From: Bacteroidales bacterium
Lineage (GTDB): Bacteria; Bacteroidota; Bacteroidia; Bacteroidales; JALTDM01
Reading direction: 5' to 3'
Assembly (NCBI GenBank): GCA_027074135.1
Contig: JALTDM010000341.1
Span: 1-5,181 of the forward strand
DNA length: 5,181 nucleotides
Part shown: piece by piece, positions 1-5,181 of the stretch
Layout: each line of letters opens with the position of its first letter
Numbering within the stretch: position 1 is the stretch's first letter
Made by a program: the position numbers and the translations under genes
The notes under the pieces: model-generated
Seen by the model: the letters and a program-made list of their open reading frames with translations, nothing else
The model's database searches: none
Told to the model about the DNA's origin: nothing

Positions 1-1476
1 ACCCGGAGGTAAAATAGCAATAAATTTATTTTTATTTTTTTGTAACATATATTTGGCGACCACATTTCCTGTACTGCTTTTCACCATTACATTAAAATCG
101 TCAGGGTGATCTTTAAATTCCACCTCACCGGTATCGTCTTTCACAAAAACAAAACCTTTTAGTAATACTAGTGGTCCATCTTTATCTTCGAATGTTACTT
201 TATAAATATCTTTACCGCCATAACCTTCGCTTCTATTTGCAGCTAGAAATGCATATTTATGATAGTACGTGAAAACGATAGAGTAATCATCAAAAGTAGA
301 ATTTATAGGGTACCCTAAATTTATTGCTTTTCCCCATTTGCCGTTTCTACGTACACTGTAAAAAATATCATATCCTCCCATTGAATTGTGTCCTTTTGAA
401 GCAAAATATAACGTATCATCTGTTGCATTTATTATTGGATATGCTTCATCGTAAGGAGTATTAATTTCTGGAGGTAATTTTTTGGGTAAGCTCCATGTTC
501 CATTGGGTAATTCTTTTATTGAATAAATATCGTAATTTGAATTATATTTTTTTCCATATGCAACATAAAGTGTTTTTGTTGTTATATTATAACTTGCTCC
601 CATATAGTACATCTTAGGATTTATTGCCATTTGAATGTGATTTTCCGGAGGGTATTTAAATCTTTTACCTTTTCTTATGGCTACAAGTATTGTGCTAAAA
701 TCTTCATAAAAGTTATTTCTTACAAACATTGTTTTACCATCGGTTGTAACAGAAACCAATTCTTCGTTATCTTCTGAATTTAGTTTTTTCATTGGTTTGG
801 CAAATGTCCATTTGTCATTTACTTTCTCACTTTGATAAATGTTTTGTGTATAAACTTCATAAAGTTGGTCATAATATTTATTACTTGTGAATAAAAGATG
901 TTTGCCGCCATCAATTAGAAGTGGCAAATAGTCATCATGTGATGAATTTACATTTGGTCCCAGGTTCTCGAATTTTACTCTCAAGGGATGGGATAGCAGA
1001 TTGTTTGCATTGTGGCACATTTCTTTTAATCTTTTAACTTCTTCGGCTCGTTGTTTATCAAATTTGGCTTCTTTTTTAGATTTTTCTACCGAAGGGTTAT
1101 AATAAAATTTATTGAAAGCGGCAAGTGCTTTTTCTATTTTGAAATCAAACATATATGCTTTTCCCAAATGGTAATAATAATCGTTGTCAAGAGTGCCGCC
1201 TTTTTTTTCATATTTTCTCATTAGCCGTATAGCTTCTTTGATTTTTCTTTCTGCTTCAACATAGGCATAGGCAAGCATTGATGTGTAATCCAGGTTAGAA
1301 CTATCTACCACATATAATTTTTGATAATAATGCATTGCCAGTAAATAGTCACCCATATTATAATGTTTGGCAGCTTTATTTTCCAGCTTAATAACAAATT
1401 CAGGTTTGTTCTGCGAAAAAATTTTAGTAGATAAAAAAATGAAAAATCCAGCAAAAAAGATAATTTTAATTTTCAT
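1..1476 (-). CDS. Secreted TPR / PD40 beta-propeller envelope protein, PorE-like architecture (C-terminus beyond window)
   Basis: The frame is open from ATG at 1476 to the left edge, giving 492 residues without a stop, so the C-terminus is missing. Residues 1-21 are a signal peptide (hydrophobic stretch IIFFAGFFIFLS, then IFSQ); there is no lipobox cysteine. Residues about 30-130 are helical and TPR-like (for example YNMGDYLLAMHYYQ), followed by a charged helix at 131-152. From about 175 come PD40/WD40-like repeats: SHDDYLPLLIDGGKHLLF (179-196), NEELVSVTTDGKTMFV (237-252), YDEAYPIINATDDTLYF (342-358) ending in GGYDIFYS, and FDDYSIVFTYY (395-405) ending in GGKDIYKV. Residues about 440-492 (GFVFVKDDTGEV, later AILPPG) look like a carboxypeptidase-regulatory-like beta-sandwich. 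TPR, propeller and this domain, followed by an OmpA C-terminal domain, is the order known in PorE of the type IX secretion system and in many Bacteroidota paralogues. It probably acts in the periplasm at the outer membrane; a PorE role is only an inference. The start overlaps the upstream lipoprotein stop by 4 nt (ATGA), so translation is probably coupled. Confidence 0.85.
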   Translation of the reverse strand, partial: MKIKIIFFAGFFIFLSTKIFSQNKPEFVIKLENKAAKHYNMGDYLLAMHYYQKLYVVDSSNLDYTSMLAYAYVEAERKIKEAIRLMRKYEKKGGTLDNDYYYHLGKAYMFDFKIEKALAAFNKFYYNPSVEKSKKEAKFDKQRAEEVKRLKEMCHNANNLLSHPLRVKFENLGPNVNSSHDDYLPLLIDGGKHLLFTSNKYYDQLYEVYTQNIYQSEKVNDKWTFAKPMKKLNSEDNEELVSVTTDGKTMFVRNNFYEDFSTILVAIRKGKRFKYPPENHIQMAINPKMYYMGASYNITTKTLYVAYGKKYNSNYDIYSIKELPNGTWSLPKKLPPEINTPYDEAYPIINATDDTLYFASKGHNSMGGYDIFYSVRRNGKWGKAINLGYPINSTFDDYSIVFTYYHKYAFLAANRSEGYGGKDIYKVTFEDKDGPLVLLKGFVFVKDDTGEVEFKDHPDDFNVMVKSSTGNVVAKYMLQKNKNKFIAILPPG

Positions 1477-1910
1477 TTTTCGTATTCATATTTAAAATAC
1501 TCTGTGTAATTCATAATTTTAATCATAACTTCTTTTGAGCTAGAGTTACGCAAATTCTTAAGGTCAAACTTATAAGTTTTTGTATAATTTCCTTTTTTGT
1601 TACAAGTGCCTTCTGTCTTTTTCAAGAAAAGATTTGCTTTGGGAGGAAGGCTTTTCAACCACATCTTGTTAAACACAAGGTCAAATTCGTCATTTTCGCA
1701 ACCGTAGTATTCAATTGTTGCTGTAAGTATGTCTCCTTTTACCCTTGCGGTAAATTTAATAGTGTTGTCATACTTTGGTGCAATAGCCATATTTTCATCT
1801 ATCAGAATGGGCTTGATGTCTGTTTTGGCTGATTTTTCTTTGTTTTTGTTGCAAGATTTCATATTTACTGCCGAAATAAACACTACAAGTGTAATTAACA
1901 TTGCTTTCAT
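1473..1910 (-). CDS. Small probable lipoprotein with two conserved-looking cysteines, function unknown
   Basis: This 145-residue protein starts with a short hydrophobic segment (MLITLVVFISAV, residues 4-15) ending at MKSC, with Cys20 as the possible lipidated residue. The lipobox is imperfect (Met at -3, Lys at -2), so this could instead be a plain signal peptide. After a Lys-rich linker, residues 47-120 look like a beta-rich domain. Cys71 (YYGCENDEFDLVF) and Cys103 (TEGTCNKKG) could form a disulfide, and SLPPKANLFL lies between them. I associate this layout (a GC...F-LV strand, then LPP, then a second Cys, then FDL) with small uncharacterised Bacteroidota proteins, but only from memory. The ATG lies 4 nt after the stop of the SRPBCC gene. 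Its own TGA overlaps the ATG of the PD40 gene, so it is an inner gene of the pyrE operon and may act with the PD40 protein at the envelope. The function is not known. Confidence 0.8.
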   Translation of the reverse strand: MKAMLITLVVFISAVNMKSCNKNKEKSAKTDIKPILIDENMAIAPKYDNTIKFTARVKGDILTATIEYYGCENDEFDLVFNKMWLKSLPPKANLFLKKTEGTCNKKGNYTKTYKFDLKNLRNSSSKEVMIKIMNYTEYFKYEYEK

Positions 1911-1914
1911 AGTC

Positions 1915-2325
1915 CTAAAAATTTATTGTGTCAAGTTTTTCGATAATTGTATTCAATAAGTTTGCCAAAGGATTTTTAATCATCATTTTTATAACGGGAT
2001 TTACGTCCGCTTCAAATTGCAATCTTACTTCCGTTTCATTTTCATCTTTGGGTGACAGGTGCACAGTCATTAAATAATCAAAAGGGACGTTGCCGTAATT
2101 TTTATAAGCAATTTTTTGCCGGGGAACTTTTTCATGAATGATAAATCCTACATTCCCCGCTCCTTCTACATCAAATGTGCAATATTCTTCGGTTGATTGC
2201 CAGTTTTTTATGTGTTGGTCTTGAACAAGACCTTTGAAGTTGTTCATATTTGTCAAAAAATCATATACTTCCGTAATGTTCTTTTTTACAGTTCCTGTTT
2301 TTGTCTCAATGTTTAATGATGCCAT
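1915..2325 (-). CDS. SRPBCC (START/Bet v1-like) family protein downstream of pyrE
   Basis: A 136-residue soluble protein with no signal peptide. The pattern fits a small SRPBCC domain: an N-terminal strand (LNIETKTGTV), a helix VYDFLTNMNNFKGLVQ (20-35), repeated beta-strands (for example FIIHEKVPRQKIAYKN, PFDYLMTVHLSP, TEVRLQFEADV), then the long C-terminal helix PLANLLNTIIEKLDTI (119-134) that closes the hydrophobic cavity in this fold. These domains bind hydrophobic ligands or act as cyclases or chaperone-like factors; the ligand here cannot be read from the sequence. It starts 2 nt after the pyrE stop and ends 4 nt before the lipoprotein start. A protein of this class next to pyrE is, to my knowledge, a recurrent arrangement in Bacteroidota, which supports the call but does not give a role. 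The length is usual for a single-domain member. Confidence 0.82.
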   Translation of the reverse strand: MASLNIETKTGTVKKNITEVYDFLTNMNNFKGLVQDQHIKNWQSTEEYCTFDVEGAGNVGFIIHEKVPRQKIAYKNYGNVPFDYLMTVHLSPKDENETEVRLQFEADVNPVIKMMIKNPLANLLNTIIEKLDTINF

Positions 2326-2327
2326 AC

Positions 2328-2975
2328 TTATTTCTTTAATGTTATTTTATACCAGTTTTCAGGGTCTTTTCTCCAAATTTGCAAACTTTCTAAATCTGTA
2401 TTGTTTATATATCCGTTTTTTATTGCTTCGTCGAGCAAAACGTTATAGTTAGTGAGAGGAATTAGTTTGCAGTCTGCTTCATCGAAGTTTTTTTCCGCAA
2501 CTTCCAGTCCATAAGTAAATATAGAAACCATACCCAATACATTTGATCCTGCTTCTCTCAACGCTTTCACAGCTTCGAGGCTACTTTTACCGGTAGAAAC
2601 CAGGTCTTCTACTACCACAACTTTTTTACCCGCTTCGATTTTGCCTTCTATTTGATTTTTTAGTCCGTGGTCTTTTGCCTTCGGTCTTACATATACAAAC
2701 GGTATTCCGAGTAAATCGGCTGTAAGTACTCCAACGGCAATTGCACCTGTGGCTACTCCCGCAATGTATTCTGCTTCAGGGAAGTTTTCTTTTATTACTG
2801 TTGCAAAACTATTTTTAACAAAGTTCCTAATTTCAGGGTATGATAAAATTTGCCTGTTGTCGCAGTAAATAGGAGATTTTAAGCCTGATGCCCAAGTAAA
2901 CGGATTCTCGGGGCTGAGTTTTACAGCTTTTATCTCTAATAAATAATTTGCTAACTTTGTTGAAATATTTTTCAT
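2328..2975 (-). CDS. pyrE: Orotate phosphoribosyltransferase (PyrE)
   Basis: Cytosolic enzyme of de novo pyrimidine synthesis; it transfers the phosphoribosyl group of PRPP to orotate to give OMP, which OMP decarboxylase converts to UMP. The 215-residue length is normal. The orotate/loop motif SGLKSPIYCDNR is at 30-41. The flexible catalytic loop RPKAKDHG is at 97-104 with Lys99, Lys101 and His103, and the PRPP-binding signature VVVVEDLVSTGKSS is at 119-132 with the Glu123-Asp124 pair. All expected catalytic residues are present. The ATG at 2975 is the only Met near the N-terminus and gives the usual spacing to the first motif. It is the first gene of a four-gene minus-strand operon and lies back to back with the Nudix gene, only 8 nt away. 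No attenuator or PyrR-type leader can fit upstream; a possible -7 box at 2981-2988 would make the mRNA nearly leaderless. Confidence 0.97.
   Translation of the reverse strand: MKNISTKLANYLLEIKAVKLSPENPFTWASGLKSPIYCDNRQILSYPEIRNFVKNSFATVIKENFPEAEYIAGVATGAIAVGVLTADLLGIPFVYVRPKAKDHGLKNQIEGKIEAGKKVVVVEDLVSTGKSSLEAVKALREAGSNVLGMVSIFTYGLEVAEKNFDEADCKLIPLTNYNVLLDEAIKNGYINNTDLESLQIWRKDPENWYKITLKK
2928..2959 (+). promoter_or_regulatory. Candidate promoter of the Nudix-flippase operon, inside the pyrE start region
   Basis: TAACTTTG at 2952-2959 matches the Bacteroidota -7 consensus TAnnTTTG exactly. TTTT at 2928-2931 is a three-of-four match to the -33 TTTG, with 20 nt between the boxes, which is within the usual spacing. 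The predicted start near 2963-2967 would leave a leader of roughly 17-21 nt before the ATG at 2984. The whole element lies within the first 16 or so codons of pyrE on the other strand. Confidence 0.45.
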
Positions 2976-2980
2976 AAGAA

Positions 2981-2988
2981 CAAATGTA
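2981..2988 (-). promoter_or_regulatory. Candidate -7 box for the pyrE operon
   Basis: On the minus strand this reads TACATTTG, an exact match to the Bacteroidota -7 consensus TAnnTTTG. It ends 5 nt before the pyrE start codon, so transcription would begin at or next to the ATG. The box overlaps the start codon of the divergent Nudix gene. No good -33 TTTG lies 19-21 nt upstream: the nearest TTG (3001-3003) is only 12 nt away, and at the right spacing there is only TATT. The site is therefore tentative. Confidence 0.4.
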
Positions 2989-3583
2989 TAAAATTTTTTT
3001 CAATAGGAATATTATACTGCTTAACTATGATGGAAGTAGTGATAATGGGTGCACTTATGTTTTTGATTTTTCGGATATTGAAGGCAAATTACACGAATTC
3101 CTAGACGGTATTAGGAAAAATGATGAAACTGTTTGCTTGAAGTGCCGGGATGATAAGTGTAAAGAGGATTTTTGGTCAAGATTTAAGACAATTAGTGCTG
3201 CAGGTGGTATAGTAAGTAATTCAGCGGGTGAAGTTTTGTTAATAAAACGAAACGGAGTATGGGATTTGCCGAAAGGTAAAGTAGAACCAGGAGAAAAAAT
3301 CATTGGGGCAGCAGTAAGGGAAGTTTCGGAAGAATGTGGAGTGAAAAAAATTGTAGCCGGAAAGCTTTTTGATGTAACTTATCATATTTATGATACATAC
3401 GGGTTTTGGGCATTAAAAGAAACTTCTTGGTTTTTGATGCAAAGTGACGATTATGATTTTGTACCGCAAACAGAAGAGGGAATTGAAGAGGTAAGATGGG
3501 TTGACAGAGATTTTGTAAACGAAGTGAAAAATAATATGTATCCACTTATATTTGAGTTACTTTCAAATTATTTCGTAAAGTGA
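2984..3583 (+). CDS. Nudix hydrolase
   Basis: A 199-residue cytosolic protein with a complete Nudix box at residues 98-120: Gly98, Glu104, then REVSEECGV from Arg112, fitting GX5EX7REUXEEXGU. It therefore has the metal-binding glutamates needed to hydrolyse a nucleoside diphosphate linked to another group. The substrate cannot be deduced. The core begins near AAGGIVSNSAGEVLLIKRNG (72-91) and WDLPKG (93-98) leads into the box. Residues 1-70 are an extra N-terminal region (starting MYKIFFNRN) that I recall from Bacteroidota Nudix proteins of about 200 residues, which supports the ATG at 2984. That region holds an unusual cysteine cluster, CLKCRDDKC at 51-59. The gene diverges from pyrE and its stop overlaps the GTG start of the flippase-like gene by 4 nt, so the two are one operon. 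A housecleaning or nucleotide-sugar role is possible but not shown. Confidence 0.92.
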   Translation: MYKIFFNRNIILLNYDGSSDNGCTYVFDFSDIEGKLHEFLDGIRKNDETVCLKCRDDKCKEDFWSRFKTISAAGGIVSNSAGEVLLIKRNGVWDLPKGKVEPGEKIIGAAVREVSEECGVKKIVAGKLFDVTYHIYDTYGFWALKETSWFLMQSDDYDFVPQTEEGIEEVRWVDRDFVNEVKNNMYPLIFELLSNYFVK

Positions 3584-4476
3584 AGATTTCTTCCAAATAT
3601 TGGAAAATTATAATCTTTGCGGCGGCTTATGTCTTTTTGGTTTATAAGTTGTCGGAGTTAGATTTCTCGCAAATACACTTGAATAGATTTTGGTTGTTAA
3701 TTGTTCCGTTGGGGTTCGTTGCCGTAAATTGGTCGGTAGAGGCTGCAAAGTGGCGTTTTATTTTACTGCCTGTAGTGGGAAGAATAAGTTTTGAAGACGC
3801 AATAAATTCAGTGTTAACGGGTTTGACCGCAGGTGTAGCTACGCCTAATAGGGTAGGGGAGTATTTCGGACGAACCTTGTTTAGTGAAAACGGTAGAGAA
3901 CGAAAGCGCATTTTTGTTGCTTCGGTTTATTCATCGTTTGTTCAGGTATCAGTTACTTTTTTTGCAGGCGTGATTTCGATTGTTTTTACGGGTTTTTCGT
4001 TTGATGTGCCGTGGTGGTTTATTGCTTCCGTAACAGGTAGTTTGATTTTAGTTACAGTATTGTTTTTTTATTTTAAGCCGGAAGCCGTTTCCGATGTTGT
4101 TCTTGCAGTAAAAAATCAGGGTATAAAAGGATTTTTGTTTGTTTTTTTGTTGTCGCTGGTTAGGTTTGTGATTTTTGTATTGCAAGCATATTTTGTAGCA
4201 AAGGTTTTTGGTTATTCAGGCAGCTTTTATGGTATTTTTATTGCAATGTCTTTAATGTATTTTGTCGTTATGTTTATCCCTTCGTTTTTCTGGGTAGAGA
4301 TAGGAATAAGGGGGAGTGTGTCTTCCTTTACATTTCCTTTGGTTGGCATTGATGCGGGAATAGGAATATCAACCGTGAGCATTGTTTGGATTTTGAATAT
4401 TGCCTTGCCTATAGTTTATATTTCGCTTAAAAGTTTATGGAAAAGATTTCTGTTAAAACAAAGTATTACAGAATAA
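3580..4476 (+). CDS. Flippase-like integral membrane protein (LPG_synthase_TM / UPF0104 family)
   Basis: A 298-residue inner-membrane protein with roughly seven hydrophobic segments (approximately 10-24, 37-53, 111-137, 145-165, 184-208, 216-234, 260-283). Its length equals the membrane domain of lysylphosphatidylglycerol synthases and YbhN-like proteins; the soluble aminoacyl-transferase domain of true MprF is absent, so lipid aminoacylation is not expected. Family-type motifs are NWSVEAAKWRFIL (50-62), the loop TAGVATPNRVGEYFGR (83-98) with the conserved Pro, Gly-Glu and Arg, and EIGIRGSV (240-247) near the C-terminal helices. Relatives are thought to move or handle lipids or lipid-linked intermediates; the substrate here is unknown. 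Translation must start at a non-ATG codon: GTG at 3580 overlaps the Nudix stop (GTGA), and the first internal Met is residue 223. The stop lies 5 nt from the 3' end of the convergent tRNA gene. Confidence 0.85.
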   Translation: MKISSKYWKIIIFAAAYVFLVYKLSELDFSQIHLNRFWLLIVPLGFVAVNWSVEAAKWRFILLPVVGRISFEDAINSVLTGLTAGVATPNRVGEYFGRTLFSENGRERKRIFVASVYSSFVQVSVTFFAGVISIVFTGFSFDVPWWFIASVTGSLILVTVLFFYFKPEAVSDVVLAVKNQGIKGFLFVFLLSLVRFVIFVLQAYFVAKVFGYSGSFYGIFIAMSLMYFVVMFIPSFFWVEIGIRGSVSSFTFPLVGIDAGIGISTVSIVWILNIALPIVYISLKSLWKRFLLKQSITE

Positions 4477-4481
4477 AAAAG

Positions 4482-4554
4482 AGCGGTAAACGGGACTCGA
4501 ACCCGCGACCCTCAGCTTGGGAAGCTGATGCTCTACCAACTGAGCTATTACCGC
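4482..4554 (-). tRNA. tRNA-Gly (anticodon CCC)
   Basis: A complete 73-nt cloverleaf on the minus strand. The acceptor stem is GCGGTAA pairing with TTACCGC; the D arm is GCTC-AGTTGGTA-GAGC. The anticodon arm is TCAGC-TTCCCAA-GCTGA, giving anticodon CCC, which reads the glycine codon GGG. The variable region is GGGTC and the T arm is GCGGG-TTCGAGT-CCCGT with one G-T pair. The discriminator base is T (U in RNA), as usual for bacterial tRNA-Gly, and the first acceptor pairs are also glycine-like. CCA is not encoded, so it must be added by the CCA-adding enzyme. A run of six T follows directly after the 3' end on the minus strand (4475-4480), which could help end transcription. The gene is convergent with the flippase-like gene. 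Confidence 0.96.
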
Positions 4555-4571
4555 CTTTATTATTGTGACTG

Positions 4572-4579
4572 CAAATATA
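4572..4579 (-). promoter_or_regulatory. Candidate -7 box of the tRNA-Gly gene
   Basis: The minus strand reads TATATTTG, an exact fit to TAnnTTTG. It ends 17 nt before the mature 5' end of the tRNA, so a start near 4567 would leave a short 5' leader for RNase P to remove. No clear -33 box is visible in the A/T-rich stretch upstream. Confidence 0.5.
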
Positions 4580-4608
4580 AAAAAAAATAAAAAAGAAATT
4601 ATTTTTCT

Positions 4609-4642
4609 AAAAAAAGCTGCCCGAGTGGGCAGCCATTTTTTT
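4609..4642 (-). terminator. Intrinsic hairpin terminator, possibly bidirectional
   Basis: A perfect 7-bp stem, GCTGCCC at 4616-4622 and GGGCAGC at 4627-4633, encloses the 4-nt loop GAGT. On the minus strand it is followed by seven T (4609-4615) and lies directly after the TAA of the right-hand gene, so it should end that gene's transcript before the tRNA promoter. On the plus strand it is followed, after CA, by seven T (4636-4642), so it could also stop read-through from the Nudix-flippase operon. Confidence 0.9.
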
Positions 4643-5181
4643 AATTCCCTTTCTTACATTTTCCGCAATACAAGTCTTTGACCCGTGTATTTCTGAAAAT
4701 TTGGAACGATACAGTTTTGTCTTTTATCAAACTGCAGAATCTGTTATGATCCATTTTTTCTAATTTTTGCATTGCATAAGCAAATTTGTTTGAGAAAATT
4801 CGTGCATCTGAATATGTACAAAGCAGTATGTAATTATATAACAAATCTTCAAATACGTTTTTGTCGTAAATATATGGTTCTAAGATTTTAGCTGCAAAAT
4901 CAAAATCCTGTGCTTGAATAAATAGATAAGAAAGTTTAAGTGCGTTTTTCCAATCTTTGTCTTCCCGTATGTTCACCAAGGCTTTTATTGTATCTAAGGT
5001 TTCTATTACAAGTTTTGAAGGTTTGTCTGTAGTGTCTATTGCTTCTATTACTCGCATTCTGAACTCCAGGTTCAAAGCATCTACCGTTTTCTTTGTAATA
5101 GGCTTGGCGTATAGGGAATCTATTTGGTTTTGCAACCAATCTATTGTATCTTCATTTGCCAGATTTTTGTGCAGAACGTTG
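4641..5181 (-). CDS. C-terminal part of an unrecognised helical, TPR-like protein (N-terminus beyond window)
   Basis: An open frame enters from the right edge and ends at TAA 4641-4643, giving 179 residues with no stop upstream inside the window. A TTG at 5135 could be read as a start, but the frame continues in good coding sequence upstream of it (EDTIDWLQNQ), so the gene is partial. The sequence is almost all alpha-helical. DWKNALKLSYLFIQAQ and DFAAKILEPYI resemble a pair of TPR-type helices, followed by more amphipathic helices. It ends in VKDLYCGKCKKGN, with a CxxC pair (fragment residues 172 and 175) next to the C-terminus. No catalytic motif, signal or membrane segment is visible in this part. 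I do not recognise the family; a scaffold or protein-interaction role would fit TPR-like helices but is inferred. The terminator directly downstream suggests it is the last gene of its transcript. Confidence 0.75.
   Translation of the reverse strand, partial: NVLHKNLANEDTIDWLQNQIDSLYAKPITKKTVDALNLEFRMRVIEAIDTTDKPSKLVIETLDTIKALVNIREDKDWKNALKLSYLFIQAQDFDFAAKILEPYIYDKNVFEDLLYNYILLCTYSDARIFSNKFAYAMQKLEKMDHNRFCSLIKDKTVSFQIFRNTRVKDLYCGKCKKGN

Noticed and set aside
1729..1959. Plus-strand open frame opposite the lipoprotein gene
   Set aside because: It is antisense to a well-formed gene, is low-complexity hydrophobic, and has no recognisable domain or promoter.
2234..2452. Plus-strand open frame across the pyrE/SRPBCC junction
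   Set aside because: It lies opposite two recognised genes with clear motifs and shows no family features.
3055..3911. Three minus-strand open frames opposite the Nudix and flippase-like genes
   Set aside because: The plus-strand reading carries the Nudix box and membrane segments; the antisense frames have no domain features.
3580..4476. Full lysylphosphatidylglycerol synthase (MprF)
   Set aside because: Only the membrane domain is present; the C-terminal aminoacyl-transferase domain is missing and the next feature is a tRNA on the other strand.
4482..4642. tRNA gene as an integration site of a mobile element
   Set aside because: No integrase gene and no duplicated tRNA 3' end were seen in the window.
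5133..5135. TTG as the start codon of the right-hand gene
   Set aside because: Coding sequence continues in frame upstream to the window edge without a stop, so the gene is better treated as truncated by the window.
4936..5139. Second minus-strand frame overlapping the right-hand gene
   Set aside because: It is a shifted, Arg/Asn-rich reading of the same DNA; the other frame is open to the window edge and reads as ordered amphipathic helices.

Overview
The window looks like chromosomal DNA of a Bacteroidota member, probably of the Flavobacteriales/Cytophagales/Bacteroidales type. The base composition is AT-rich. Several TAnnTTTG boxes, the form of the Bacteroidota -7 promoter element, sit where promoters are expected. 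Shine-Dalgarno sequences are mostly absent. The pyrE/SRPBCC/Nudix set and the PD40-repeat envelope protein are familiar from this phylum. No mobile element, CRISPR array or phage gene was seen.

Layout. Positions 1-2975 (minus strand) form a tight four-gene operon read right to left. It begins with pyrE (orotate phosphoribosyltransferase), followed by a small SRPBCC-fold protein, a small probable lipoprotein, and a secreted TPR plus PD40 beta-propeller protein that runs off the left edge. The junctions are 2 nt, 4 nt and a 4-nt ATGA overlap. Diverging from pyrE, with only 8 nt between the two start codons, is a plus-strand pair at 2984-4476: a Nudix hydrolase and a flippase-like (LPG_synthase_TM / UPF0104) membrane protein joined by a GTGA overlap. 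Tail to tail with this pair lies a minus-strand tRNA-Gly with anticodon CCC at 4482-4554. Its promoter-like box is at 4572-4579. A strong hairpin terminator at 4609-4642 follows, and then the C-terminal part of an unrecognised helical, TPR-like protein that enters from the right edge.

How the parts fit. PyrE supplies OMP for pyrimidine synthesis. The SRPBCC partner is a frequent companion of pyrE in this phylum, with unknown ligand. The last two genes of that operon are envelope proteins. The PD40 protein has the domain order of PorE-type periplasmic/outer-membrane proteins (TPR, propeller, carboxypeptidase-regulatory-like domain), but the OmpA-like C-terminus, if any, is outside the window. 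Most of the window is ordinary housekeeping. The parts most worth a second look are the interlocked divergent promoter region between pyrE and the Nudix gene, and the translationally coupled lipoprotein/PD40 pair.
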